Below, piece after piece: positions 1 through 9,330 of a stretch of DNA of 64,000 nt. The notes under the pieces were generated by a model, which was not told where the DNA came from, did no database searches, and saw nothing but the letters and a program-made list of their open reading frames with translations. The translations under genes were made by a program, and so were the position numbers. The DNA comes from Geosiphon pyriformis (Eukaryota > Glomeromycota > Glomeromycetes > Archaeosporales > Geosiphonaceae). Location: positions 319,667-383,666 of the forward strand of contig JAAOMT010000275.1 in NCBI GenBank assembly GCA_016748015.1, in the 5' to 3' direction. The first letter of the stretch is position 1. Every line of letters starts with the position of its first letter.

Positions 1-152
1 TTGTCAATCCAAGATGATTTTGGTAATATTAGAATAAGAATTTCACAAATCTCAAGTGGTTTGTCCTTATTTCTTTTGATTCTGCCACTGTTTTGGATAA
101 TTGCTATTGGTACTAATTCTTTGTTAAATTATACCTTACAGAAAGCACCAAA
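1..152 (-). mobile_element. Element 2: start of internal region (minus-strand Ty3/gypsy, cut by window edge)
   Basis: Reverse-complemented, this stretch matches the start of element 1's internal region (1194-1340): primer-binding region, then a reading frame beginning around VAESKEI and continuing to NHL and YYQNHLGLT, against AEFEEIGTNHL and YYHTHLGLT in element 1. One in-frame TAA stands where element 1 has CAA (Gln). The element runs leftward out of the window, so its gag-pol and 3' LTR are not visible. Its 5' LTR lies to the right and is split by element 1. Confidence 0.85.
144..152 (-). other. Primer-binding site of element 2
   Basis: Read on the minus strand, TTTGGTGCT follows directly on the LTR end. 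TGGTGCT is complementary to a tRNA 3' end AGCACCA. The same octamer follows the family-B LTR at 23393-23400, so two families with unrelated LTRs share it. Here it also pairs with a copy inside the LTR (200-210). Confidence 0.65.
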
Positions 153-312
153 TATTACAGGTGATTATTTGAAGTATTAATACAAATAACAAACTCATAA
201 TTTGGTGCTTAATAAATGATATGGTTAATAATATCTGAAGGTTTTCATATCTGAAGGTTTTAGTTAAGTCCTTTGTATAATGGACAGAGATTCAAGTATT
301 GTTTTTATCTGT
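153..312 (-). mobile_element. 5' LTR of element 2, left fragment (family A)
   Basis: This is the reverse complement of the last ~160 bp of the family-A LTR (compare 1034-1193). The fragment stops at the CTGT (309-312) duplicated on the far side of element 1. The rest of the same LTR resumes at 12308 in matching order, so the LTR was split by element 1. The two pieces sum to about 860 bp, the size of the other family-A LTRs. Confidence 0.85.
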
Positions 313-377
313 TGTTACTCATAAAAGAAAACAGATATAGAAAAATAGTAGACCAATAAGGGAGTAGTAGTTAGTAC

Positions 378-540
378 ATAAGCACATTGCTCAGCAATAT
401 AAAGCAATATCAGAAATTATAGCACATTGCTTAGCAATACGAAGCAATATTAGAAAATTAGGACACATTGCTTAACAATGAAAGCATTGCTCAAAAAATC
501 ATAGCACATTGTTCAAGAATGTGAGCAATCTCATAGAACA
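378..540 (+). repeat. ~40-bp tandem repeats with palindromic cores in U3 of LTR-A
   Basis: Four degenerate copies of a unit starting AGCACATTGCT. The core ATTGCTCAGCAAT is a near-perfect palindrome (ATTGCT/AGCAAT around one base) and can form small hairpins. The 3' LTR (about 11524-11635) has one unit fewer. The position upstream of the TATA box suggests a transcription-factor binding array, which is inference. Confidence 0.75.
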
Positions 541-549
541 TAAATTAGG

Positions 550-557
550 TATATATA
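550..557 (+). promoter_or_regulatory. TATA box of LTR-A
   Basis: TATATATA followed by GCAGTAGCATTA. This short block is conserved in element 1, in element 2's LTR and in the solo LTR at 20838-21796, although the sequence upstream differs completely between element 1 and the other two. That conservation supports it as the core promoter of the element. Confidence 0.65.
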
Positions 558-1193
558 GCAGTAGCATTAGAAGCAAAAAAACAGATCTCTTAGTTTAGAT
601 TTGATTCAAGCAACCTTACATATCACAAATATTAATAAATAATTATTCAATATCTTAAATCCACTTTCCACTATTAACACTTCATGTTGATAGTAATTAA
701 TACTTAACTACAGTAGAACAATAGCTCTTAATTATGGCTATTGATGAGATATTAACATTTATTGCCTTGGCTTATTTTTTTTATTTTCTTTTTCTTTTGT
801 TTTGTTATTTCTTGTTGTGTACTAATTGATTAAAAAATTAAAGTGCTGAGTTACTGACATCAGGATATAGTACTGGTAAAAGACCCAGGAATAAGGGTAA
901 ACACTCAGATTTGAGGATAGCTTACTAGAAGATTGCCTGCCACCATGTTGAGAAAAAAATTAATGAAATTACAATTCCGGAAAGTAACAGACAACAATTA
1001 TTTAATCTGCAGGTTAATACTGGAAACACTATTTAAAGAAAATCATATTGAAATCTTTGTCTATTATTTAAAAAACTCAACCAAAACCTTTAGATACAGT
1101 TAACTTTTAGAAATCAACATCATTAGGCATTAATTGAGCACCAAGTTATGGGTTTGTTATTTGTTTTAAGACTCCAAATAATCACCTGTAATA

Positions 1194-1202
1194 TTTAGTG
1201 CT
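1194..1202 (+). other. Primer-binding site of element 1 (one base degraded)
   Basis: TTTAGTGCT directly follows the 5' LTR. It corresponds to TTTGGTGCT in element 2 and family B, with a G-to-A change. The intact copy would pair with a tRNA ending AGCACCA. The primer tRNA cannot be named from seven bases. Confidence 0.6.
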
Positions 1203-1258
1203 TCCTGTGAGGTATAATTCTACAGAAAACCAGCACCAACAAACACCCATCCAAAACA

Positions 1259-3182
1259 GTGGCAGAATTCGAAGAAATAGGGACAAATCATTTGGAATTC
1301 ACAAAATTCTTATTCCAATATTATCACACCCATCTTGGATTAACAAATAATAGTTGGCCAACAGAATTAACTTTTAACTGCTATATTAATAAGAAAATAG
1401 TATATCATTTGGAAGGCCAAGAAGATCCAGAATTTGTCTTTAACAATTTTTTCAGTAAACTACTCTAAAGCACCACCCTTCCACAAAATTACTTATTTAT
1501 ACCACTAATTACAGAAATAAACAGGGAAATTGAAAAATACACCAAGCAGAAATTTCCTATCACTTTTGCTAACAAAAGAAAAAGAAGATTACAAACACCA
1601 GCAGGAACACCTAAACAAAATCAATTACCCATTTAGAAGAAACAAAAATTTGATTTATCTGCTAATTTATCATATCGCCACATACCTGGAAGTACTATTA
1701 ATATAATAAGCATAGTGTTACTGGAGGTTTTTGGTCTCTTTTCTTGAATGTTGTTAATGCTGATTTGCTGTGAATTCACATTCTTAAGAAGTAATTGGAC
1801 CTTCAGTAACTAAATTTATCTTCAAATTATCTCCTATAATTTGAACTGCTGGGCTTATAAGTGGAATGGCCAATTCCGTGCCAGTTATTTTGTGTAGTTA
1901 TGTTGTAGTAAATGTCAACTTTTTTCCAGGAATTGCTCATTTAGAAGCTCACTAAAAATGTGTAGTTACTTTGCTGTGAAAGTCAACTCTTCTACAGGAA
2001 TCTCATCTGTAGGCTACCCTAATGATTATAATAAAAAAAATAAAAAAAATAAAAGAAATGTAAAAGAAAATAGAATTTTGTCAATGGAAACATTTTCTAT
2101 CCAGACCTGAAGTCACTAACAGTTTATTGAAATTGGTAGCTAATCAATTTCAAAATGTTAGTTGTGTTGAGAGAATTTCAAGTGTAATAATTTAAGAATT
2201 TGGTTTTTGAATATTTAATTTTTATTTAATTTTGTAAAAAAAATGATTTGTTCTAATTATATTTAGAATAAGATACTATGGTAAGATATTATGAGAAGAT
2301 ATGAATTGATACATTTTCTTGAAGAGAGAAGCTCTTCTTTTATACAACTTGTTGTAGTACTAGTCTTTGAACTTGCACTTTTCTTTTTGCTATAATTTGG
2401 GTGAACTAAAGATACATTTTGGCAAATTACAAGTTTATTTCACTGAACTATTGATTATTTTGGCAAATTTTCATTAATTTCGGCAAATTTTGACTATGTT
2501 AAATGGTTTAGGGTATTGTGTAATTTAATCATCTTAATTTCTATAGTACAAATCGGATTATTGATTGAATAATAATATTTGATAATTTGATTAAATAATA
2601 AGTGATAATCGAAATGATAATAATATATGCTAATTAATAATAGAAATTATAAGAGTAATTTTATGCTAATTAATAGCTAAAATTCTAATGGTAACAACAG
2701 CTACAGTAAGCGTGACAACACTATTGAACAGAATCCTATTTTAAAGTAAACAAAAGAAAGCAGAATTATTAGAAACATATGGTAATTATTTTAAGAGATT
2801 TAAATTGCAATTCCCAACACCATTAAGAATTTGATCACCACCACCACAACCAGATTTTGGAGCCATTAGTCTTTGGGAAATAACTGATTCCGAGGAAAAA
2901 GAAAGTAGTAAACAAGAAATTAGCAAGTGAAATCTGATTCTAGAAAATTCAGAAATTGAAACTCTGGTTAATCAAACTTTGAAAAATCAGAATAATCCAA
3001 ACTCCAACATTATTACTCAGAAAAACTTACCTCTAATAGTCATAATTAATTCACCACCAGCCCCACCAATCAACAAACAGCAACAGCAAGCCACAATCAC
3101 CACCCTAGCAACAACTATAACAACAACCACAACAACAACTACTATTAGTACCAATGACATATGCACCTATTGCCAAAATTGA
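1259..3182 (+). pseudogene. Element 1 gag, N-terminal region (interrupted)
   Basis: Two pieces, 1259-1715 and 2697-3182, separated by a solo LTR. The first piece opens at a GTG (the same codon in element 2) and reads about 70 codons (AEFEEIGTNHL...) before a stop; homologous sequence continues out of frame to the insertion. The second piece is rich in Pro, Gln, Asn and Thr (for example PPAPPINKQQQQ) with a run of Thr, a low-complexity linker before the gag core. No catalytic domain is seen. The true start codon is uncertain because no ATG is near the expected position. Confidence 0.6.
1716..2696 (-). mobile_element. Solo LTR, family B, inserted in element 1 gag leader
   Basis: A 981-bp unit reading TGTTACTGGAGG...GGTAACA on the plus strand, which matches the LTRs of the minus-strand family-B element (13521-14495 and 23401-24370). 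The flanks ATAG (1712-1715) and ACAG (2697-2700) are a 4-bp target duplication with one mismatch. No internal region is present, so it is a solo LTR left by LTR-LTR recombination. Confidence 0.88.
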
Positions 3183-4930
3183 GAAATTCACCAGTGAAGA
3201 GGATGATGCCCAAGTATGGTTCAATGATATGGAAAAAGCCATCACAGCCAATGGATGAAATGATGATCAAGTCTTTCAAACAATTTTCTATTTTCTCTAA
3301 GATACTGCTGATTTATAGTACCAGAGTTTAGCCACTAAACCCCAAACTTTCCAAGAATTCAAACTGGAATTCATGAGATATTTCAGTAACAATAATAGCA
3401 TTAACTGCTTGACAAATATATTTACTATTATAAGACAAAGAGAAACTGAAACAGTCACTACTTACCTAGAATGCTTTCATAGAAACTTGCACCAAATACA
3501 AGCAATTGATGTGAATTACTTTACAGCACCACAGATTTTGAACCAGTTCATCTGTGAATTATGCAGTAGCATCCTTCAGCACATATGCCCAATGCACCCA
3601 CAAACTCTTCAAGATACAGTTACCAATGCAAGAGATTTTGAATTCACAGAACTCGAAACTAACCATGCTAAAACTGTCAATCTAGTGATAAATAGATCAT
3701 CTAAACTGGATTCCAAATTGAAACAACTCAGTAATTCAATTAATCAGAAATTAAAAGGATACTTAACTAACAATCACGCAATTTATCAGCCACCCCAATG
3801 ACACAATAATTTTAGAAACATGAATCACTCCCAAAATCAGGTGCATTCTTTATCATTATCCAATTAGTCATGACAGCAAGAGATGCATTGTTACCAGTAG
3901 AATTTTAGCTATTAATTAGCATAAAATTACCCTTATAATTTCTATTATTAATTAGCATATATTATTATTATTTCAATTATCACTTATTATTTAATCAAAT
4001 TATTAAATATCATTACTCAATCAATAATCCGATTTGTACTCTAAAAATTAAGATGATCAAATTACACAATACTCTGAACTATTTAGTATAGTCAAAATTC
4101 GCCGAAATTAATGAAAATTGGCCGAAATAATCAAATAGTTCAGTAAAATAACTTGTAGTTTGTCAAAATGTATCTTTAGTTCACCCAAATTGTAGCAAAG
4201 AGAAAAGTACAAGTTCAAAGACTAGTACTATAACAAGTTGTATAAAAAAAAAGCTTCTCTCTTCAAGAAAATGTATCTTCTCATAGTATTTTATCATAGC
4301 ATCCTACTCTAGGTATCTTAATTGAAACAAATCATTTTTTATACATCTTAAATAAAAATTAAATATTTGAAAACCAAATTCTTAAATTATTGCATTTGAA
4401 ATTCCCTTAACACAACTAATGTTTTGAAATTGATTAGCTACCAATTTCAATAAACTGTTAGTGACTCCAGGCCTGGATAGAAAACGTTTTTCTCTGATAA
4501 AATTCTATTTTTTTTATATTTTTTATATTTTTTTTTTCCTTTCTTATCATAATCATTAGGGTAGCCTACAGACAAGATTCCTGTAAAAAAGTTGACTTTT
4601 ACAGCAAAATAACTACACATTTTTAGTAAGCTTCCAGATGAGCAATTCCTGAGAAAGAGTTGACATTTACTACAACATAACTATACAAGTAACTGGCAAG
4701 AAATTGGCTATTCTACTTATAAGCCCAGCAGTTCAAATTATAGAAGATAATTTGAAGATAAATTCAGTTATTGGAGGTCTAATTACTTCTAGAAAACATA
4801 AAATTAGCAAATCAAACATTAACAACATTCAAAAAAAGAGACCAAAAACCTCCAGTAACAGTATAGCTGTCACAATTGTGGTAGACAAGGTCATTTGAGA
4901 ATTGACTGCCATTTTTATAATAAAAACTCA
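3183..4930 (+). pseudogene. Element 1 gag core and CCHC zinc knuckle, split by a solo LTR
   Basis: Retrotransposon-type gag core from about 3183 to 3888. It includes FTSEEDDAQVWFNDMEKAI, stops in place of Trp/Gln, then an open stretch 3373-3801 with FKLEFMRYFSNNNSIN and VTTYLECFHRNLHQIQ. After the LTR inserted at 3889-4860, a complete knuckle follows at 4868-4909: Cys-x2-Cys-x4-His-x4-Cys (CHNCGRQGHLRIDC). The core is in frame 1 and the knuckle in frame 2. Removing the 972-bp LTR plus one 4-bp target duplication brings them into the same frame. Gag would form the intracellular particle and package element RNA. Confidence 0.88.
3889..4860 (+). mobile_element. Solo LTR, family B, inserted in element 1 gag
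   Basis: A 972-bp unit starting TGTTACCAGTAG and ending CCTCCAGTAACA, opposite in orientation to the copy at 1716-2696. The flanks GCAT (3885-3888) and GTAT (4861-4864) are a 4-bp target duplication with one transition. It separates the gag core from its zinc knuckle. Confidence 0.9.
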
Positions 4931-5460
4931 TGATCAGAAAATCAATATCGAAATCTCAATTGCAAGTTTCAAACTCTGAATCAATACTCAAATTAGGATT
5001 AATACTTATTTTATTACACCCAAATAATGCAACAGCCAATTTATCAACCACCAATATATTAAGCTCTAATTTATCAGCTGACAAACCCCATTATTTATCA
5101 GCCACAGTTGCAAGTAATATACCAGCCCTAACAGATTCAAACACTGCCACAAAACTTACCTTAAACCAGAACACAAAGGCCAAAAATAACACAACAAAAC
5201 TGGAGATTGGCAATAGTTGTCCATCAACCAATTCTCAGTTCTTCCACTCAACAATCAGAAACACGCTCTTGGAATTTGGAGACTAGATACATGCAAAATC
5301 TGAATTCTCAACACTATTTAAGTATTTTGGTTATCTCAAAAGACACCTTATCCAACTAAAACAAACACTTACCAGCAACATACCTCCAGCCACTATAACC
5401 TATGATGAATTACTAGTAGCAATCTTTTCATTTGAATTCGAGGAACTATTACAAACACCA
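4930..5460 (+). pseudogene. Element 1 gag-protease linker
   Basis: An open stretch of about 118 codons (4930-5286) rich in Ser, Asn, Thr and Leu (for example NLSTTNILSSNLSADKP), followed by degenerate sequence up to the protease. It has no recognisable domain. It lies between the zinc knuckle and the retropepsin, where gypsy-type polyproteins usually carry a variable spacer. Confidence 0.5.
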
Positions 5461-5961
5461 TTGTTCAGTAGAGCCATGCTCAAAGAGAAACCTATTACTG
5501 CTATGTACACTAATGTTAAAGTTAATGGTCAGGCCATAAAACTAATCCTAAATAATGGTTCAATAGGCAGCATTATTACATAACAATTCATAGACCAATT
5601 AGATTGCCGAGTTGATTGAGCTGTCAGCACAAGAATAATTACAGCTAATAGAGCCACCAAGACACCAATTGGTGAAATAGATAACTTATCCATCAAAATC
5701 AATGACATTATCACTTCTATCAAAGTCTTGATAATAGAAGCAACACAATACTAAGCACTAGTTGGCAATGATTGGTTGTTCAAAACCAATGCCATGCTTG
5801 ATTGGACCATGCAAGAGCTCCAACTCAGTATAAACAGTCAGCACACACATGTACCAGCCATGTATGACCACTTTCGAATAAACACAACAACCATACTACT
5901 AATAGAACTCAAGAAAGAAAAAAAAACCTACTTGGAAAGCCTATTAAGTCTCATGGACTGA
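5461..5961 (+). pseudogene. Element 1 retropepsin-like aspartic protease, inactive
   Basis: Reads ITAMYTNVKVNGQAIKLIL, then NNGSIGSIIT, then ITANRATKTPIGEI and VGNDWLFKTNAMLDW. This is the layout of Ty3/gypsy retropepsins (active-site DSG/DTG, flap, Ile/Val-Gly-x-Asp/Asn-Trp). The catalytic position is Asn-Asn-Gly (5551-5559), so the aspartate is lost by a G-to-A type change. In-frame TAA (5581) and TGA (5617) follow. Element B has an equally degraded equivalent. The family would cleave the Gag-Pol polyprotein in the particle; this copy cannot. Confidence 0.8.
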
Positions 5962-6199
5962 CACTGATCACAACAAACTGCCACTAGTACTATCCTGGAA
6001 CAACAATAAAAAGGAAAAGCAAAAAGAAGAACTTACCAAAAATATTAACCAAATATGGCAGACTGATGATGATGGCACTGAACTAACACCAACTTAGGAG
6101 TGAAAAAAGAATAACAAAGGAAAAGAAAAAAAGAAGGAAGAAGAGCCAATACCAACCACTACTGCCATTTATACATCATACACTTATACTCCAATACAA

Positions 6200-6730
6200 C
6201 CATCTAACTATCACTAACCGAAACTGGTATGCATTGATTGTGGTAAAAAATTGTTGTCAATGGGCATGTGCTGTGACAATAATGAAGAATACTCTATGGC
6301 AACTAAATTCTACTGCTGCCCATGCATCCTAGAATGCTTTAGAAGACCAAAATGGCAAAAAAAATGGGACAATAAATCTTGTTTTGTTTGTGGAAAAACC
6401 CTATTAAACAAAAAAATGTGAAATGACATTTCTGGATGAGGAAAAATCTGTGACAAATTGTGTCAATACACAATTCTAATTAGTAACTGGGTAAGAAAAG
6501 GGAATCCCATAGAAGCTGCTTGGAGAAGAGCAGTAAAATGTCTAGATGGTTGTTCATATGACAATGACAAAATCTGGCAAATGGCACTTGTCAAAATTAA
6601 AAAAGCATCACCAGAAGAAATAAAAATGATTAAAAACAATTCACCAGAATCCATAAAACTTGACTGGAGCCCAAACTCAGATATTATCCTAGAGCCTATG
6701 GACCCAGAACAATTTCACAAGCACTACTAA
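6200..6730 (+). pseudogene. Element 1 cysteine-rich module between protease and dUTPase
   Basis: From about 6216 the frame reads KLVCIDCGKKLLSMGMCC, then FYCCPCILECF, then SCFVCGKTL and CDKLCQYTILISNWVRKG, with stops at about 6419 and 6437. Paired Cys-x2-Cys units suggest a zinc-binding fold of two or more sites. The last part, 6458-6730, is open for 90 codons and contains a helix-rich IEAAWRRAVKCLDGC and IWQMALVKIKK segment. Element B carries a degraded counterpart on the minus strand near 19500-19800. I recall this module from other mycorrhizal-fungus retrotransposons but know no function for it. Confidence 0.6.
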
Positions 6731-6766
6731 GAATTAGTATCTACTTGAGAAGAACAAGAGCAATGG

Positions 6767-8137
6767 TTGGAAGAAATAAACACCCAACTATGTAACTATT
6801 GTTTAATTTTCTGTAACTTCCAATATTGTAATGAGTATGACCTCATTTACAATCTATTACCATGCATAATCTACACAATCCAGAAAAAAGAAGAACCAAT
6901 CAGCAACTGTGTATCAGAATTGGAATCAATTTTCAATCTTGATTCAAACTTTGACAACAATGACAACAAAAACAATAGTTCTAGCTCTATGCAAACTGGC
7001 AATGCCAACAACAATGATTCAGACTTAGATTTAAACTCCAAACAATATATTGCACTCCCTGATCTCATTAAGAAGCAAACTCTGAAATGGTTCAATGATA
7101 ATAATGAAGGCATTTTGCCTAAATGTGCACATAATACAGATGCAGAGTTTAATCTAAGATATCTGAGAAAAAATACCATTAAATTAAAATCATATTTATA
7201 CATCTGTATTAATTTCAAAATAGCATTAGAAATCTTAGTAACAACAATGGTTCAACTAGCATCTAGAAGTAGCTTAGCAAAAAAAAGAATCAACATCAGA
7301 GGAGGAATAATTGATGCAGAATATATGAGAAATATTATTGCAATGCTACAAAATGACTCAAAAAAAGCTTATATCATAGAGCCAAATGAAAACATAGCAC
7401 AAACAATATTCTTGCCTCTGGTTAAAATAGCTCAATTAGTATTAGTAAGAAACAGGGAAGAATTAGAGATTACAGTTAGAGAGATACAGGGTTTCAAATC
7501 AACAGATAGAATAAATGTACCAGTTAATATGGCAGAGAAAAAAATTATTAACAAGAGAAAAATTATCTCCACTTGTCAATCAATTTCCATTTCACCATAT
7601 AATCAGTACATGTTAGTCATAGAAAGGAAAGTGAAGGATCAGATACAGATTTTTGAAGCAGAAGCAACACTTTGTGAATCAGAAAAAATTGGATTAGTCA
7701 ATCTACACATACCAGTCAAGAACCACAGTTACATCAAAATTTCTATTTACAACAACATGGGAAACACCATTAAGATACCAGAAGGAACAACCATTGGATA
7801 TTTAACTACTGAAATTAAAAACCAACTGCCAAACACCATTCCAGACTTTTCACAACTGTGTGAATATGTAAATATCACATCTCAAACAATATACAAACAA
7901 AAAGAATGTTATCTGCTTCAATCAGAACAATTGGAACAGATGAACTTAGAAAATCTAGACCTACTACAATATATGCAGCTCAAGATGTTACTTAACAACT
8001 TCAATGACATCTTTGCCAGCAAAAATGAATTTGGCAGAATAGACATAATTCAGCATCAGATCAAGACTAGAGATACAATGCTAATTAAACAAAAAGCATA
8101 CAGAGTACCACCAGTCAGCCATGAGATCATTCATTAA
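6767..8137 (+). CDS. Element 1 pol segment: dUTPase domain plus start of reverse transcriptase
   Basis: The longest open stretch of the window (456 codons), bounded by stops and not an independent gene. Residues ~1-115 are a Cys/Asn/Ser-rich linker. Residues ~117-248 show the five dUTPase motifs in order: CAHNTDAEFNL (1), SRSSLA (2), GGIIDAEYMRNI (3, with Asp and Tyr kept), ENIAQTI (4) and QGFKSTDRI (5). dUTPases are trimeric and hydrolyse dUTP to dUMP, limiting uracil in new cDNA. Residues ~249-400 are a linker ending IPDFSQLC. The end (FNDIFASKNEFGRIDIIQHQI and YRVPP) is the N-terminal edge of reverse transcriptase, which continues after TAA 8135 and TAG 8147. Motif 1 and motif 5 glycines are altered, so activity is doubtful. 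Confidence 0.82.
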   Translation: MEEINTQLCNYCLIFCNFQYCNEYDLIYNLLPCIIYTIQKKEEPISNCVSELESIFNLDSNFDNNDNKNNSSSSMQTGNANNNDSDLDLNSKQYIALPDLIKKQTLKWFNDNNEGILPKCAHNTDAEFNLRYLRKNTIKLKSYLYICINFKIALEILVTTMVQLASRSSLAKKRINIRGGIIDAEYMRNIIAMLQNDSKKAYIIEPNENIAQTIFLPLVKIAQLVLVRNREELEITVREIQGFKSTDRINVPVNMAEKKIINKRKIISTCQSISISPYNQYMLVIERKVKDQIQIFEAEATLCESEKIGLVNLHIPVKNHSYIKISIYNNMGNTIKIPEGTTIGYLTTEIKNQLPNTIPDFSQLCEYVNITSQTIYKQKECYLLQSEQLEQMNLENLDLLQYMQLKMLLNNFNDIFASKNEFGRIDIIQHQIKTRDTMLIKQKAYRVPPVSHEIIH

Positions 8138-9330
8138 GAAATCAATTAGATGCTTAACAATGGGCTAATTCAGCCATCAATGAGTCCATGGTTATCACCA
8201 GTAGTACTTGTTCATAAGAAAAATGGAAAAATCCACTTTTGTGTAGATTACCGAAAACTGAATAAAGTAACCAAAGGAGATAGCTATCTAACACCAAAAA
8301 TCCAAAAGCTGTTCGACACTTTTGAAGGAAAAAAATGGTTTTCAACTTTAGATTTAGACAGTGATTATTGGCAAGTAGCCATGAACTCAAAAGACAAAAA
8401 GAAAATGGCTTTTACAACTCAAAAAAAAATTTTGAATTTGAAGTTATACTATTTGGCTTGATGAATGCTCTGGCCATATTTTAATGATTTATGAAAATTG
8501 TTTATACTGGATTACTATAGAAATCAGTAGTTGTATATCTAAATAACACTAATGTATTCTCCAAAACATTTAATGATTATTTACATTATTTTTAACAAGT
8601 ATTTGAAAGACTAAGAAGAGCTGGATTAAAATTAAATACAACCAAGTGTTTCTTTGGAAAAACTGAATTCAAGTTTTTGAGACATGTCATGAGCAAAGAT
8701 GGAATCAAAACAGATCCAGACAAAATTAAGATAGTTAAGAACTTTCCAGTACCTACTAACTTAACAAAACTACGAGCATTCTTAGGATTTGCAGATTACT
8801 ACTGCCATTTTATCAAAGACTTTTCCAAACTGGCTTAGCCATTATACCAGCTTCAAACAAAGAACACCAGATATGAATAGACAGAAACTCAGCAAGAAGC
8901 TTTTGATACATTAAGAAAAAAGCTTATTTAAGCTCCAGTACTGATCTATTCAGATCATAACAAGCTATTTATAATTACAACAGATGCATTTGGTCAAGCA
9001 TTAGAAGCAGTACTATCTCAGAAAAGACCGAATAGATAAGAATATCTAGTAACTTATGCCAGCAGAAGCTTAAGTCCAGTTAAAAAGAACTATAAAACTC
9101 CAACACTAGAACACTTAGCTATTTATTGGGTTGTTATCAAATGGAAAAAATATTTGAGTCAAAAGTTTGATGTGTACACTAATCACAAAGAATTAACCTC
9201 AATTCAGAAACAAAAATTTGGAGATGATTGCTATGCCAGATAGAAAATAAAACTTTCATTATTTAATTATACAATACATTATAAAAAGAGAAAAAAAACA
9301 GAAATGCTGATGGCTTGTCATGAATGAAAC
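8138..9330 (+). pseudogene. Element 1 reverse transcriptase and RNase H, degenerate
   Basis: RT motifs: GLIQPSMSPWLSPVVLVHKK, FCVDYRKLNKVT, KWFSTLDLDSDYWQVAM. A one-base frameshift lies in the A-run near 8421-8430, then the frame continues FEFEVILFGLMNAL. The catalytic YxDD box is Tyr-Leu-Asn-Asn (8536-8547), so both metal-binding aspartates are lost. The connection reads KLRAFLGFADYYCHFIKDFSKLA. RNase H begins LFIITTDAFGQALEAVL and ends NADGLS after a second A-run frameshift near 9291-9299. Stops stand where Gln or Trp is expected (for example KLI-stop-APVL, YE-stop-TETQQEAF). Family role: copying element RNA into DNA. Confidence 0.88.

Larger units (their letters stand above)
313..1193 (+). 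mobile_element. 5' LTR of element 1 (family A)
   Basis: It begins TGTTACTC and ends in TAATA, where the 3' LTR has TAACA. It aligns end to end with 11456-12303 apart from one extra ~40-bp unit of an internal tandem array. Nearly all base differences between the two LTRs are transitions. It contains a TATA box and, near its end, a copy of the complement of the primer-binding site (1137-1144). Confidence 0.9.

Noticed and set aside
6871-7218. Minus-strand 115-codon frame
   Set aside because: It is a shadow of the plus-strand pol frame 6767-8137, which has dUTPase motifs.
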